From Ferdinandcohnia sp036962705 (GTDB taxonomy: Bacteria; Bacillota; Bacilli; Bacillales; Bacillaceae_L), in the NCBI RefSeq assembly GCF_036962705.1, contig NZ_JBALOQ010000017.1:145611-209610 (forward strand): a stretch of 64,000 bases of DNA, written 5' to 3'. Position 1 is the stretch's first letter; each line of letters begins with the position of its first letter. Both the position numbers and the translations under genes were made by a program. The notes under the pieces are model-generated. The model worked only from the letters and a program-made list of their open reading frames with translations, searched no databases and had not been told where the DNA came from. Positions 48,793 to 58,104 of the stretch are shown piece by piece.

Positions 48793-49245
48793 TCACAAAC
48801 CTACCGAATAAATACGAGAACTCTCTCCCCACGGATGATAGCCTGTACCCATATGCTTGAAACCAAATTTTTCATATAATCCAATGTGATCCGTACAAAG
48901 ATATAAGTTAGAAAAGCCTCCTGCTTTTGCATCCCTTTTGGCCTGTTCTAACAGAAGCAAACTATAATTATTTCCTCTATATTCCTCTTCTATGTATACT
49001 GCACACACCCAAGGATACAGGTCCATTCGGCTAATGAAATCATTTGTAATTAGCCCAGCGCAGCCAATTATTTTATCATCGTCCAATAAGAGGTACCATT
49101 GTGGCAGTGGACTTGGGCTCGTAATACAATGTTCGATACAATCCTCATATACCATCATGCTTTGTTCTGATGCCCATTTTCTTTGAAAATAGATAATCGC
49201 TCTTTTCGTATATTCAGGATTATCTTTAACAGATAGCACTTTCAT
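48793..49245 (-). CDS. GNAT-family N-acetyltransferase, 150 aa
   Basis: YIEEEYRGNNYSLLLLEQAK is the CoA-binding region (with N in place of the usual G), preceded by PWVCAVYIEEE and followed by LYEKFGFKHMGTGYHPWGES. WYLLLDDDKIIGCAGLI is the typical beta-hairpin. Start after GGAGG. Function unspecified. Confidence 0.8.
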   Translation of the reverse strand: MKVLSVKDNPEYTKRAIIYFQRKWASEQSMMVYEDCIEHCITSPSPLPQWYLLLDDDKIIGCAGLITNDFISRMDLYPWVCAVYIEEEYRGNNYSLLLLEQAKRDAKAGGFSNLYLCTDHIGLYEKFGFKHMGTGYHPWGESSRIYSVGL

Positions 49246-49272
49246 TTTCTCTGGAACCTCCAGTTTATCTTT

Positions 49273-50310
49273 TTATATTTCAAGAGATTTGTATATTTCG
49301 CCGATAATCCCTTCCATTTGATGAACACCTAATTCAGCGTTTGTCATTATCACCGCACCCGTCTCTCTATGTGGAAATGCCACTATCATACATTGAAACC
49401 CTACTCCCCAACCAAGTGATGACATTTCAAGTTCTGTTCCTTCCCCATTTAAAAACACTCCTAATCCGCACCACTTCTTACCCCTTTGAGGACTTATCAT
49501 TTCCTTTGCATAACTCGCAGAAATACCAATATTGCTTTCGCCTTTTAAAGCGTCCATAAATTCAAGGACCAATCGGGCCAGATCTATAGTAGTCGTCCAA
49601 ATTCCTGAAGCCGCTGGGTAAGGATAGACAGGATAGTTTCCAACCTCAACTTCACCATTTTTGTTATGGCCACTAGAAAAGTTTTCATTTCCTATATCTG
49701 AGGTATTCGCAACAAATAGGCTATTTTCCATTTTTAATAGTTTAAATAAAAGTTCGTTTACAACTTGCTTAAATGGCTTTTCAGTCACGTCTTCTATTAG
49801 TTGCTGAATAATACAATAGCCCGCATCCGAATAATGAAATTCACTTTCAGGTTCATATTTTACTTCAATAGGTTCGTTGCAATAAGGTGTTTTCCCCTCT
49901 AAAATGTCGACCATTGAAGGTACACCTACACTCGATTTCAACTCAAAAAAACTATGTTTAGGGTCTACAATACCGGATTGATGACTAAGCAAGCTTCGTA
50001 AAGTAACCTTTTTATGTGTAGTGAATTTATCTTCAGGAACTTTCCAGGATTTTAATTTTATGTTTACATCCTCATCTAAATTGAGGAGGCCTTCTTCGGT
50101 TAATTTTATTACTGCTATTCCCGTTAGAAACTTACTAATCGAACAAGCATTAAAAATGGAATTTTCGCTAACCCTTTTAGTAGAACCTGATTGCAAGACA
50201 CCATAGCTCTCTATTGCACTGATTTGTCTTTTTTCAATTAGCGCAATGCTTAAACCGGGTACCTTATAATGATTCATTAGCTCTGGAATGTTAATATTTT
50301 TTGCTTTCAT
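49273..50310 (-). CDS. Serine hydrolase, beta-lactamase (class C) family, 345 aa
   Basis: Start at 50310 after AAAGGG. Catalytic SxxK is in ACSISKFLTG, YSDAGYC supplies the Tyr-x-Asn-like box, and SLGWGVGFQCMIVAFPHR stands in place of the HxG box. Family members hydrolyse peptides or esters in the cell envelope; this one has no signal peptide, so it is cytosolic or is a non-secreted form. It begins 19 bp after the Cdd1-type gene. Confidence 0.8.
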   Translation of the reverse strand: MKAKNINIPELMNHYKVPGLSIALIEKRQISAIESYGVLQSGSTKRVSENSIFNACSISKFLTGIAVIKLTEEGLLNLDEDVNIKLKSWKVPEDKFTTHKKVTLRSLLSHQSGIVDPKHSFFELKSSVGVPSMVDILEGKTPYCNEPIEVKYEPESEFHYSDAGYCIIQQLIEDVTEKPFKQVVNELLFKLLKMENSLFVANTSDIGNENFSSGHNKNGEVEVGNYPVYPYPAASGIWTTTIDLARLVLEFMDALKGESNIGISASYAKEMISPQRGKKWCGLGVFLNGEGTELEMSSLGWGVGFQCMIVAFPHRETGAVIMTNAELGVHQMEGIIGEIYKSLEI

Positions 50311-50328
50311 AGATTGATTCCCTTTCAC

Positions 50329-50793
50329 CTATGCCTTGTCATACCAAGCTTTTTGAGGCCTGTCCTTTGGGTATCCAAACATTTGACGATACTGTTTTCT
50401 TTCCTCTGTAAAATCAAACCATTGCTTATTGCTATTCGGGTTGTTCGCATAGTGAATAACACAGCGGATTTGATCTTCAACACAGCTATCCGTCCATACC
50501 CCTAATTTCTTCTCCAATAAGTCAATTAGTGCGGCCCCATCCTTTTGTCTAATATCTTGCAATGAAAATATATGTAAATGGTTTACGAGCTTAGAAGCTA
50601 ATTTAAATCCGATTGATGGAACGTTTTGGAATTCCGCCAATCCTTTAATGAGTCGAGCTCTATCCTCTTGGATGTCTAATGTTTGAATGAGTTGGATGGT
50701 ACTGAGCTTATATATTTCGCCGATTTTTATTTTTGCTATTCTAAGCTTTCCTTTTTCCTCAAGCGATAATGGCAGTTTAGGATTTGAGCCCAA
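50329..50793 (-). CDS. Cdd1-type helix-hairpin-helix protein, 154 aa
   Basis: A helix-hairpin-helix block (LAEFQNVPSIGFKLASKLVN) lies near residue 52, and the ending FDFTEERKQYRQMFGYPKDR is the mark of the 'pathogenicity locus' Cdd1 family. TTG start after GGAGGGG. HhH domains bind DNA non-specifically. It sits in front of the serine hydrolase and 19 bp after a nucleotidyltransferase gene; a shared transcript is likely. Role unknown. Confidence 0.8.
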   Translation of the reverse strand: MGSNPKLPLSLEEKGKLRIAKIKIGEIYKLSTIQLIQTLDIQEDRARLIKGLAEFQNVPSIGFKLASKLVNHLHIFSLQDIRQKDGAALIDLLEKKLGVWTDSCVEDQIRCVIHYANNPNSNKQWFDFTEERKQYRQMFGYPKDRPQKAWYDKA

Positions 50794-50811
50794 AATACCC
50801 CTCCTTCCCTT

Positions 50812-51378
50812 TTATATATGATGGATTTTTATCATAGGCCAGGTAGACTTCCAGTTTTTCTGAATAACTCGTTCCTCATAGATTGCAGTCCGTTCTTTTG
50901 TTTCTGTAAAAAACATTGTTGGCTTTAATTCCATATTAATAACATCTTCTATTCCACAAGGTGCCGTCAGAATCACATTATCTTCATTGTCTATTTTCAC
51001 CCCAAGTGCAGTTGCTGTTTCAGGGAATTTTGAAATGGCATCTACAGCAGATGTATAAGGTGGGATATTGTTTACAGCGTGCATTCTTGCTTCATTTTTT
51101 ACCGACCAAGGAATGTCAGAAATAAGACTTCTTAATTTTTCTTCTAAGATCTTTTCTGTTGATTCATCTATGTTTACTTTATCAAAGAAAATAACATCCA
51201 CATCAGGTGTATTCGTTCTTTCCGTAAAGCCGTGTAATGTATCCCATATTTTTGATCGTACAAACCCTGCGCATATCCACCAGTCAGGCAATTGTAATGA
51301 TTTCGCAGCTCTTAATATCTCCATCATCCGATCATCTTCAGAGATTATTTTTATTACATCTTCTTCGTTTCTTAACAT
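50812..51378 (-). CDS. Nucleotidyltransferase-family protein (DUF925/NTP_transf_6), 188 aa
   Basis: Start at 51378 after TGGAGAGG. PDWWICAGFVRSKIWDTLHG and PDVDVIFFDKVN are the diagnostic blocks of the NTP_transf_6 family, with the acidic pair D-V-D as putative metal ligands. FKxP-like endings and LTAPCGIEDVINMELKPTMF follow. Enzymatic activity is not established for the family. Confidence 0.85.
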   Translation of the reverse strand: MLRNEEDVIKIISEDDRMMEILRAAKSLQLPDWWICAGFVRSKIWDTLHGFTERTNTPDVDVIFFDKVNIDESTEKILEEKLRSLISDIPWSVKNEARMHAVNNIPPYTSAVDAISKFPETATALGVKIDNEDNVILTAPCGIEDVINMELKPTMFFTETKERTAIYEERVIQKNWKSTWPMIKIHHI

Positions 51379-51414
51379 TGTAACCTCTCCATGCATAATT
51401 CCTAAAATATATAA

Positions 51415-51514
51415 TTATTGGTAAACCCCTAGTGGATTACCGTCTGGGTCATAGAATGTAAAAATTGACAGGAATAAATACCCCTTCCATCCCCTTTAAA
51501 AGTGGTTTGCTCAT
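51415..51514 (-). pseudogene. VOC-family gene remnant with internal deletion
   Basis: The 5' end keeps an excellent ribosome binding site (AGGAGATTG), an ATG at 51514 and the N-terminus LLKGMEGVFIPVN of a VOC protein. It then jumps directly to the C-terminal signature FTFYDPDGNPLGVYQ in a different frame, ending at a TAA at 51415-51417. About 80 to 90 codons are missing. This is a clean internal deletion of a once complete glyoxalase-fold gene. Confidence 0.65.
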
Positions 51515-51526
51515 ATACTCAATCTC

Positions 51527-51703
51527 CTATAATTTATTTTGCTTGTCATCATTATTTTGTTTGTAAATTTGTTTTAGTGTAGAGTGGATATTATTCAAAG
51601 CCAGTAATATGAACCCTAACATGACAAAAGTGACTATTTCTCCAGTAAAAAAGGACACCACCCCTAAAACTATGAAGTAAAAACTATACCACCAATTATT
51701 CAT
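51527..51703 (-). CDS. Small membrane protein, 58 aa
   Basis: AAAGGGG precedes the ATG at 51703. Two hydrophobic stretches (residues about 5-20 and 23-36) and a polar tail (KQIYKQNNDDKQNK). Reads cleanly as a short gene between the NTF2-like gene and the VOC remnant. No family known. Confidence 0.55.
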   Translation of the reverse strand: MNNWWYSFYFIVLGVVSFFTGEIVTFVMLGFILLALNNIHSTLKQIYKQNNDDKQNKL

Positions 51704-51746
51704 ATTCTTTGAATTCCCCTTTGTAAAAATATGTTATCTCTTTTAC

Positions 51747-52133
51747 CTATTTTGAATATCTTTCCATATGCTGCCTATATAGCTTCCATCCACCTGATTC
51801 TTTTTTAAATACCTCCATCGCTAAAGCGGTTGCAACTTTCTTCTCCTGCAAATAAAATGCTACGATTGAAGATAAGATAATCTCATCATCGGTCCTTAAA
51901 CTATGAGCTAAATCTGTGTAAATCCAATATGGATTTTTTCCTTCATAGCCCTTAACCGTTTCAATATTATCTAATTTATAAGAGTCCGCCCGGTAAATTT
52001 CATATTCCTTGTCAGAGTAGTAGCCAAAGTAACCAATAAAATCATCCGATATCCAAGCATTTATCTTTTCAAGATTACCTTCACTTAAATCCTTCCGATA
52101 ATCGTAAACCGCATTTAAAGCTTCTTGGTTCAA
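51747..52133 (-). CDS. NTF2-like (SnoaL-type/DUF4440) protein, 128 aa
   Basis: TTG start after GGGGGAAGG. The pattern ALNAVYDYRKDLSEGNLEKI, DFIGYFGYYSDKEYEIYR and SGGWKLYRQHMERYSK is that of the NTF2-like/DUF4440 cone fold. It lies in the same direction as the small membrane gene. Ligand unknown. Confidence 0.7.
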   Translation of the reverse strand: MNQEALNAVYDYRKDLSEGNLEKINAWISDDFIGYFGYYSDKEYEIYRADSYKLDNIETVKGYEGKNPYWIYTDLAHSLRTDDEIILSSIVAFYLQEKKVATALAMEVFKKESGGWKLYRQHMERYSK

Positions 52134-52237
52134 AACCTTCCCCCCTAATTAATACTTAAATATTTTATTCTCCTACCCTTTTGGAAAATCCTGCAAAAAC
52201 TTCGATTCTTGAGCCTAAGAAATTTTTCATGGACATG

Positions 52238-52270
52238 AAAAAAGCACAACTTGATTACTCAAATTGCGCT
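52238..52270 (-). terminator. Terminator of the MFS gene at 52259
   Basis: AGCACAACTTGA (52243-52254) pairs with TCAAATTGCGCT (52259-52270) with mismatches; T6 on the minus strand. The upstream arm overlaps the end of the coding sequence. Confidence 0.75.
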
Positions 52271-53428
52271 CCTTGTTTTATACGTATTCTTTTGCTTACT
52301 TCTAACAGATATAACTACAGTAATTAAAGATAAGATGATGAAGATTCCGCCTGCAAAAGGATTAACTGTGATTGAAAGTTTATCCACTATTCCAGCTCCA
52401 ATCACTGAACCGACAGCAACACCTAAATGAAGAGATGAATTATTCAGGCTTTGCTGAATTTCCGAGGATTCAGGTGCTATTTCAATTAAATAAGATTGCA
52501 TTGCAGGTGAAATCGCCCAACTGAGAATCCCCCAAATGATTAAGATAATGAAAAATACTGGATAGAAATCAGTTGTGTATGGAAATACAAAGAATAAAGC
52601 ACTAAAAACGACTAAAGAAATAACCATCGTTTTTCTTGAACCCATTAAGTCTGCCAGTACACCGCCAAGACCTCCACCGCATACAGCAGCAAAACCAAAA
52701 ATGAAATAGATGACACTAATCCAAGTAGCATTAAAATCAGTGGTTGCTTCTAAATAAGGCTTAAAATAGGCATACATTATCGTATGACCTGTCATATATA
52801 GGAATGTTGTTGTTAAACCCAATGTGATTTTATGATTTTTAAATGCCGTAAGCTGTTGTCTCAACGGAATTTGAGGTTTTGGTTCTATACGCCCCATAAA
52901 TAAATGTACGCCAATAATTGATAATGCCGTCAATACAGTAATAAGTACGAATGGTGCTCGCCAGCCGAAACTATCTCCCATGATAAGCCCGATCGGTACC
53001 CCTAAAACTAGTGAAGCACTTACCCCCATAGATACAATCCCAATGGCCCTACCTTTATGCTGTTCCCCTACTAAGTTAGGGGCCATAACTAGACACAATA
53101 TGATTAACAGCGCTCCACTTAAAGCTAAAATAATTCTGCCTAAAAACAAAATAGAATAAGTAGGTGCAAATACTGTTACGATACAACCAATTAAAAAAAT
53201 ATATAAGCAAACCAACATTAGCCGTTTTCTTTCGAATTTAGCTGTCATGACGAGTAAAATTGGCGATGCAACTGCAAAAATGACAGCAAAAACAGTAATC
53301 AGCAAACCTGCTTGTCCGATACTTACATTTAAATCCTCTGCAATTAAATCTAAAATGCCACTAATGATCAGTTCAACCATCCCTATGATAAAGGCAATGA
53401 TCATTAAAAAATATATACGCTTATCCAT
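52259..53428 (-). CDS. MFS transporter (AraJ/YdhP-type exporter), 389 aa
   Basis: Twelve transmembrane helices. FAVIFAVASPILLVMTAKFE precedes motif A (ERKRLMLV), and GVSASLVLGVPIGLIMGDSF is a typical DHA1 signature in the fourth to fifth helix. A drug or sugar exporter of the DHA1/AraJ kind. It lies downstream of a MocR regulator gene, transcribed in the same direction; the regulator may control it. Confidence 0.87.
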   Translation of the reverse strand: MDKRIYFLMIIAFIIGMVELIISGILDLIAEDLNVSIGQAGLLITVFAVIFAVASPILLVMTAKFERKRLMLVCLYIFLIGCIVTVFAPTYSILFLGRIILALSGALLIILCLVMAPNLVGEQHKGRAIGIVSMGVSASLVLGVPIGLIMGDSFGWRAPFVLITVLTALSIIGVHLFMGRIEPKPQIPLRQQLTAFKNHKITLGLTTTFLYMTGHTIMYAYFKPYLEATTDFNATWISVIYFIFGFAAVCGGGLGGVLADLMGSRKTMVISLVVFSALFFVFPYTTDFYPVFFIILIIWGILSWAISPAMQSYLIEIAPESSEIQQSLNNSSLHLGVAVGSVIGAGIVDKLSITVNPFAGGIFIILSLITVVISVRSKQKNTYKTRSAI

Positions 53429-53569
53429 GTTGTCTTCCTTCCTAATTTACGTCCCAAACTATATACTAACTTTTGATGAAAGTTTGCTCAAGAAAAACAT
53501 ATTAATGTCTCAAAAACATAATTACATAAATCTTCAAGGACTGGAAAGTGGTGCATCCCTAATCCCCCA

Positions 53570-54997
53570 TCAAAAGGAGTTCCGACTTAATTCCAGTAAA
53601 TGATTTAAACCTACCTTTAATTCTTCATATGACGCATACGCATATGAAAGTCGAATATGATGTAAGTCGCTTGAATCGTAGATATAACCAGGATTGATTA
53701 AAACATTTTGGTTAAGTAAGTTTAAAAATAGCGACTTATTTACAATAGGCTTATTGAACCTTAGCCAAATATAGAAACCACCCTCCGACTTTTTCCATGT
53801 TGCAATCTTATTAAATTGTTTCTCTAATATATGATCAACGTAAGATGCTCTTTTTTTCAATTGTTCTCGAAGGTTAGTTAAGTGTTCTTCATATAATCCT
53901 GTTGAAATCCAATGTGCAACGATCTCTTGAGAAATGGCACTCGAACCATAGTCTGTTTGCATTTTAATATCGGCTAATCGCTCAATTACAGGTGAAGGTG
54001 CTACAACCCAACCGATTCGTAGCCCTGGACTTAACGTTTTAGATACACTACCTATATAAAGTACTTGCCCCGATGTATCAAAGGACTTTATGGCAGCTGA
54101 ACTCGTGTCGAATAACAATTCATGGTATACATCATCTTCAATAATCGGTATTTGTAATTCATTGCAGGCCTTATATAAATTTTCTTTTTCCTCTATCGAC
54201 CAATTATAACCTGTTGGATTATGTAAGGTCGGCACACAGTAAAATAAAGATTGTCTTTTTCTTTTGAACACTCTTAAATTGTCCATTAATGTTGAATTAC
54301 GTGTAACTGAAATCATCTGCATCCCAGCGGATTGAAATGGATGAACAGAACTTAAATAGGATGGTTGTTCGTGGAAAACGACAGATCCTTCTTCTAATAA
54401 ACCAACGGCAATTAATTGAAGTGCTTGAAGAGCACCAGAAACAATAAGAATGTTCTCAGGTGCGGCTTGGATGCCTCGCTTTTGTAAATAATCACAAAGT
54501 ATTTTCCTCAGGTTTTCATTTCCTTGTGGGGATGAATAGCCGATTGACCTTGCCTCAAGGGAAATCTCTTTTAATGATTGTTCAATTTCTTTTATTGGGA
54601 GTAATTCTGGTGATAATTCACCTGTTCCAAGACGGATAATATGATCATATTGCTCATAATCATTGATGAGTTGAATTGTGTGGTAGTTTGGTTTATGAAT
54701 GCTTGATTCAATATGCTGAATCCAATTTGGTTGAGCTCTGTCCAAAAGGATATTCCACGAATTATTCGACACAAATACACCTGATCCCATTTTTGACTCA
54801 AGTAGTCCTTCTGCTTTTAATTCATCAAGTGCAAGCTGAACTGTGCTTCGATTCACATTAAATTGAGTCGCTAGTTTGCGTTGCGTTGGAATCTTTGTGC
54901 CAACAGTCCAATCCCCACTTTCTATATGAGATTTTATCCAATCTATAATTTGCTCTTGTATGGTCAAATGTGAATGACGATTTGGTTTCCACTTCAA
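53570..54997 (-). CDS. MocR/GabR-type GntR regulator with aminotransferase domain, 475 aa
   Basis: TTG start at 54997 after GGAGAGGACTC. Residues about 10-75 are a GntR winged helix (IPTQRKLATQFNVNRSTVQL, then MGSGVFV). The rest is a class I aminotransferase domain, with the PLP lysine in VLYIGSVSKTLSPGLRIGWV. Such regulators sense PLP-linked amino acids (GABA, PLP). It is divergent from a LysE-type exporter, its likely target, with a perfect inverted repeat between them. Confidence 0.92.
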   Translation of the reverse strand: MKWKPNRHSHLTIQEQIIDWIKSHIESGDWTVGTKIPTQRKLATQFNVNRSTVQLALDELKAEGLLESKMGSGVFVSNNSWNILLDRAQPNWIQHIESSIHKPNYHTIQLINDYEQYDHIIRLGTGELSPELLPIKEIEQSLKEISLEARSIGYSSPQGNENLRKILCDYLQKRGIQAAPENILIVSGALQALQLIAVGLLEEGSVVFHEQPSYLSSVHPFQSAGMQMISVTRNSTLMDNLRVFKRKRQSLFYCVPTLHNPTGYNWSIEEKENLYKACNELQIPIIEDDVYHELLFDTSSAAIKSFDTSGQVLYIGSVSKTLSPGLRIGWVVAPSPVIERLADIKMQTDYGSSAISQEIVAHWISTGLYEEHLTNLREQLKKRASYVDHILEKQFNKIATWKKSEGGFYIWLRFNKPIVNKSLFLNLLNQNVLINPGYIYDSSDLHHIRLSYAYASYEELKVGLNHLLELSRNSF

Positions 54998-55012
54998 ATG
55001 AGTCCTCTCCTT

Positions 55013-55040
55013 AATTGGATGGATTAAAAACCATCCAATT
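55013..55040. promoter_or_regulatory. Inverted repeat between MocR and LysE genes (probable operator)
   Basis: AATTGGATGG (55013-55022) and CCATCCAATT (55031-55040) form a perfect 10-bp inverted repeat with 8 bp between. It lies in the 98-bp gap between divergent genes, 55 bp upstream of the exporter start. The usual arrangement for MocR control of a neighbouring transporter. Confidence 0.65.
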
Positions 55041-55095
55041 GGGTGTTTTCTTTTAGTTGTATCATAGTAAGATGGGAATGGAAAGGATTGATACA

Positions 55096-55698
55096 ATGGA
55101 AGCCATTCTACACGGAATCATATTAGCATTTGGTCTTATTTTACCTTTAGGTGTACAGAATGTATTTGTTTTTTCACAAGGAGCGACACAGCCAAAACTA
55201 CTTCGGGCATTTCCTGCGACCATTACAGCTGCAATTTGTGATACACTCTTAATTCTTTTAGCTGTCTTTGGTTTATCCGTAATTGTACTACAATTTGAAT
55301 GGCTGCGGATTAGTCTAATGATTGTTGGTATATTGTTTTTACTTTACATGGGATTTGCAATTTGGCGGTCTGAACCAGCTACACATGAAACGAACAAAGC
55401 AATACCGATCCGTCAACAAGTCATTTTTGCTTTATCCGTTTCTTTATTGAATCCTCACGCCATTTTAGATATCGTCGGTGTGATTGGGACAAGTGCCTTA
55501 AAATATGTTGGTACAGAGCAAATCTTGTTTACGGCTACTTGTATTCTCGTATCTTGGATGTGGTTCTTCGGCTTAACATTTGCAGGTGCGGTTATGAAAA
55601 AATTAGATGGAACAGGAACTTTAATGAAGCTGTTCAATAAATGCTCTGCCGTCTTTATCTGGGGAACGGCGATTTATCTTTTGATTGGGTTAGTGTGA
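55096..55698 (+). CDS. LysE/ArgO-type amino acid exporter, 200 aa
   Basis: ATG at 55096 after AAAGGATTG. Six hydrophobic helices; FGLILPLGVQNVFVFSQGAT in the first two and SVSLLNPHAILDIVGVIG in the fourth match LysE/ArgO basic amino acid exporters. Divergently placed against a MocR regulator that senses amino-acid-type ligands. Probably exports a basic or other amino acid under regulator control. Confidence 0.88.
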   Translation: MEAILHGIILAFGLILPLGVQNVFVFSQGATQPKLLRAFPATITAAICDTLLILLAVFGLSVIVLQFEWLRISLMIVGILFLLYMGFAIWRSEPATHETNKAIPIRQQVIFALSVSLLNPHAILDIVGVIGTSALKYVGTEQILFTATCILVSWMWFFGLTFAGAVMKKLDGTGTLMKLFNKCSAVFIWGTAIYLLIGLV

Positions 55699-55835
55699 TC
55701 ACTAATCCTTTTTTTCGTCTTTTATGGGGTTCCATTTCTTATATTTTTATACCTTATCGATAATACTACTCAGAGACTAGATTTGAACGGATTTACATGA
55801 AGCTATTCTCAACTATCGGGGCAGAGGTGCTAAAA

Positions 55836-58055
55836 ATGTCCAAAACTGAACCAGACTATATTACAAAATCCAAGGAATTGTGTCGATTATGCGGAATGGA
55901 TCCAAATGAAGTCCCTGGACCAAAGAGGTTTATGACCTCGGAGGAGCTCACTTTAAAAAGAGAGGCATATGGCGAAATTCTATCTGTTGTAAGCTTCTTT
56001 TCACACAAACTTTTAGAGTCATTAAAAGGCACTCCTATTCTCATCGTCATTTCTGACGCGGAAGGTTATCTACTTGATATGGTTGGGGACCAAACGATTA
56101 AATCGTTGGTCAAGCAATTTGGGATTAAGGAAGGTAGCCTTTTCACACAAGAAGACGCGGGAACGAATGTGGTTAGTTTGTCTCTAGAGCAAGGGTATCC
56201 CATCACCTTAATTGGAGAGAACCACTATCATACTTTGCTTCATGGAGTCGCCTGCTATGGTGCTGCTTTCCATTATACAGATGGGAATAACATTCTCGGC
56301 AGTGTGTCCATAATGATGCCGATTGAATTTCAAAACCCTTTATTCTTAACGATGCTTTCGCAGGTTGTTGATTCGATTGAACGGGAACTCTTATTACGTA
56401 AACAAAACCACAAACTGAATATCATGAATCAAATCATTCTTAGTCGGACTAATAACGGTATTGTGATTACAGATGAAAATGGGATTACAACGGAGTTCAA
56501 TGAATTTGCACAGAAGGTTTCAAACCGTAGTCGCGACTCTGTCATTGGTAGAAGTATTTTTGAATCAGATGTCTCGGGAACCTATTTTAAAAAGGTCTTA
56601 AAGGATAGAGTCAAATACGAGGATGTTGAACTCAAATTCACGAATCCGAATGGAGATCCTGTCGTCGTATTATTTGACGCTCAACCCATTTATAAGAATC
56701 ACAAATTAATCGGTGCATTTGGCCAATTTAGAGACATTACCGACCGGTATTTAATTGAAAAAAAATATAATTACTTGGCATACCACGACGATCTGACAGG
56801 TTTACCAAATAGACGTTATATTCAAAAGGAGATTAAATCTCTTATCCAGGAAGAACAGCCAAAACTGGCGATCATGTTTTTGGACTTAGATCGCTTTAAA
56901 GTCATTAATGATACCTTCGGCCACTCCAGTGGCGATCTTCTACTCATTGAAGTGACAAAGCGATTAAGCAAATGTCTCGGAATAAATGATCAACTCGCTC
57001 GCATGGGCGGAGATGAATTTATCCTACTTCTAAAAAATTATGAAGACGAAGAATATGTAATTCGAAAAGCAGAACAGATTTTAGCTCAATTCAAAAAGCA
57101 TTTTAACGTAAAATCAAACCAATTTCATACCACTGCCAGTATTGGGGTCGCAATATATCCCGATCAACCGCTTACACTAGAAGAGTTCATGATCATCGCC
57201 GATAATGCGATGTATAAAGCAAAAGCACGAGGTAAAAACAATTATTTTCTTTTCAACTCCGACATGTTTAATCACGTAAAAGAAGAGTTAAAACTTGTAA
57301 TGGAACTTCGCGATGCTGTAAAAAACGAGGAATTAGTTCTACATTACCAGCCTCAAATTTGTTATAAAACAGGTAAGAACGTTGGTTTAGAGGCATTAAT
57401 CCGATGGAATCATCCAGAGCTTGGCTTAATCGCCCCTGATAAATTTATTCCTTTTGCCGAAGAGAGTGGCTTGATTATCGATATTGGAGAATGGATTATC
57501 AAAAAGGTTTGTATCCAAAACAAAAAATGGCGGCTTTCAGGGCTGAAGCCAATCAAAATTGCTGTTAATCTTTCGCCCCAACAATTCCATAAAGAAAATC
57601 TTGTTGGATTTGTAAGAAAAGTGTTAAACGAAACTGAATTGGAGCCTGATTGTTTAATTTTGGAAATCACTGAATCAATGGCCATGGATGTCGAGCATGC
57701 TCTAAAAGTGTTAGAGGATTTAAAGGAAATTGGGGTTGAAATTAGTATCGATGATTTTGGGACAGGCTATAGCTCATTAAATTCTCTTAAACAATTTCCA
57801 ATTGATTATCTAAAAATTGATCGGTCTTTTGTAAGTGACATTACGAATGATGACAATGACAAAGATATCGTCAAAGCAATTATTACTTTAGCCCACAACC
57901 TCAATCTGAAGGTTGTTGCAGAAGGCGTTGAAACCGAGGATCAATTAGCCTTTTTACGTAAAAACAATTGTGATTATTTTCAGGGCTTTTTATTCAGTAA
58001 ACCTTTATCAAGTGAAGATTTTGAAAAAAGTGTGTTTTTTGAAAGACAGGAATAA
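55836..58055 (+). CDS. GAF-PAS-GGDEF-EAL cyclic-di-GMP enzyme, 739 aa
   Basis: ATG at 55836 after GAGGTG. An N-terminal domain (about 20-200) resembles the GAF sensor of AcoR-like regulators (LIVISDAEGYLLDMVGDQTI, EDAGTNVVSLSLEQGYPITL). It is followed by PAS (about 210-310), GGDEF with intact MGGDEF near residue 405, and EAL with EALIRW, NLSPQQFH, EITES, DDFGTGYSSLNS and KIDRSF all intact. No RxxD inhibitory site precedes GGDEF. It may make or break cyclic-di-GMP; a complete EAL favours phosphodiesterase activity. Confidence 0.93.
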   Translation: MSKTEPDYITKSKELCRLCGMDPNEVPGPKRFMTSEELTLKREAYGEILSVVSFFSHKLLESLKGTPILIVISDAEGYLLDMVGDQTIKSLVKQFGIKEGSLFTQEDAGTNVVSLSLEQGYPITLIGENHYHTLLHGVACYGAAFHYTDGNNILGSVSIMMPIEFQNPLFLTMLSQVVDSIERELLLRKQNHKLNIMNQIILSRTNNGIVITDENGITTEFNEFAQKVSNRSRDSVIGRSIFESDVSGTYFKKVLKDRVKYEDVELKFTNPNGDPVVVLFDAQPIYKNHKLIGAFGQFRDITDRYLIEKKYNYLAYHDDLTGLPNRRYIQKEIKSLIQEEQPKLAIMFLDLDRFKVINDTFGHSSGDLLLIEVTKRLSKCLGINDQLARMGGDEFILLLKNYEDEEYVIRKAEQILAQFKKHFNVKSNQFHTTASIGVAIYPDQPLTLEEFMIIADNAMYKAKARGKNNYFLFNSDMFNHVKEELKLVMELRDAVKNEELVLHYQPQICYKTGKNVGLEALIRWNHPELGLIAPDKFIPFAEESGLIIDIGEWIIKKVCIQNKKWRLSGLKPIKIAVNLSPQQFHKENLVGFVRKVLNETELEPDCLILEITESMAMDVEHALKVLEDLKEIGVEISIDDFGTGYSSLNSLKQFPIDYLKIDRSFVSDITNDDNDKDIVKAIITLAHNLNLKVVAEGVETEDQLAFLRKNNCDYFQGFLFSKPLSSEDFEKSVFFERQE

Positions 58056-58104
58056 GCCGGGGTGGGTAAAGGTCCTCCCACCTGACAGCTTCTTTGTACT
58101 AGTC

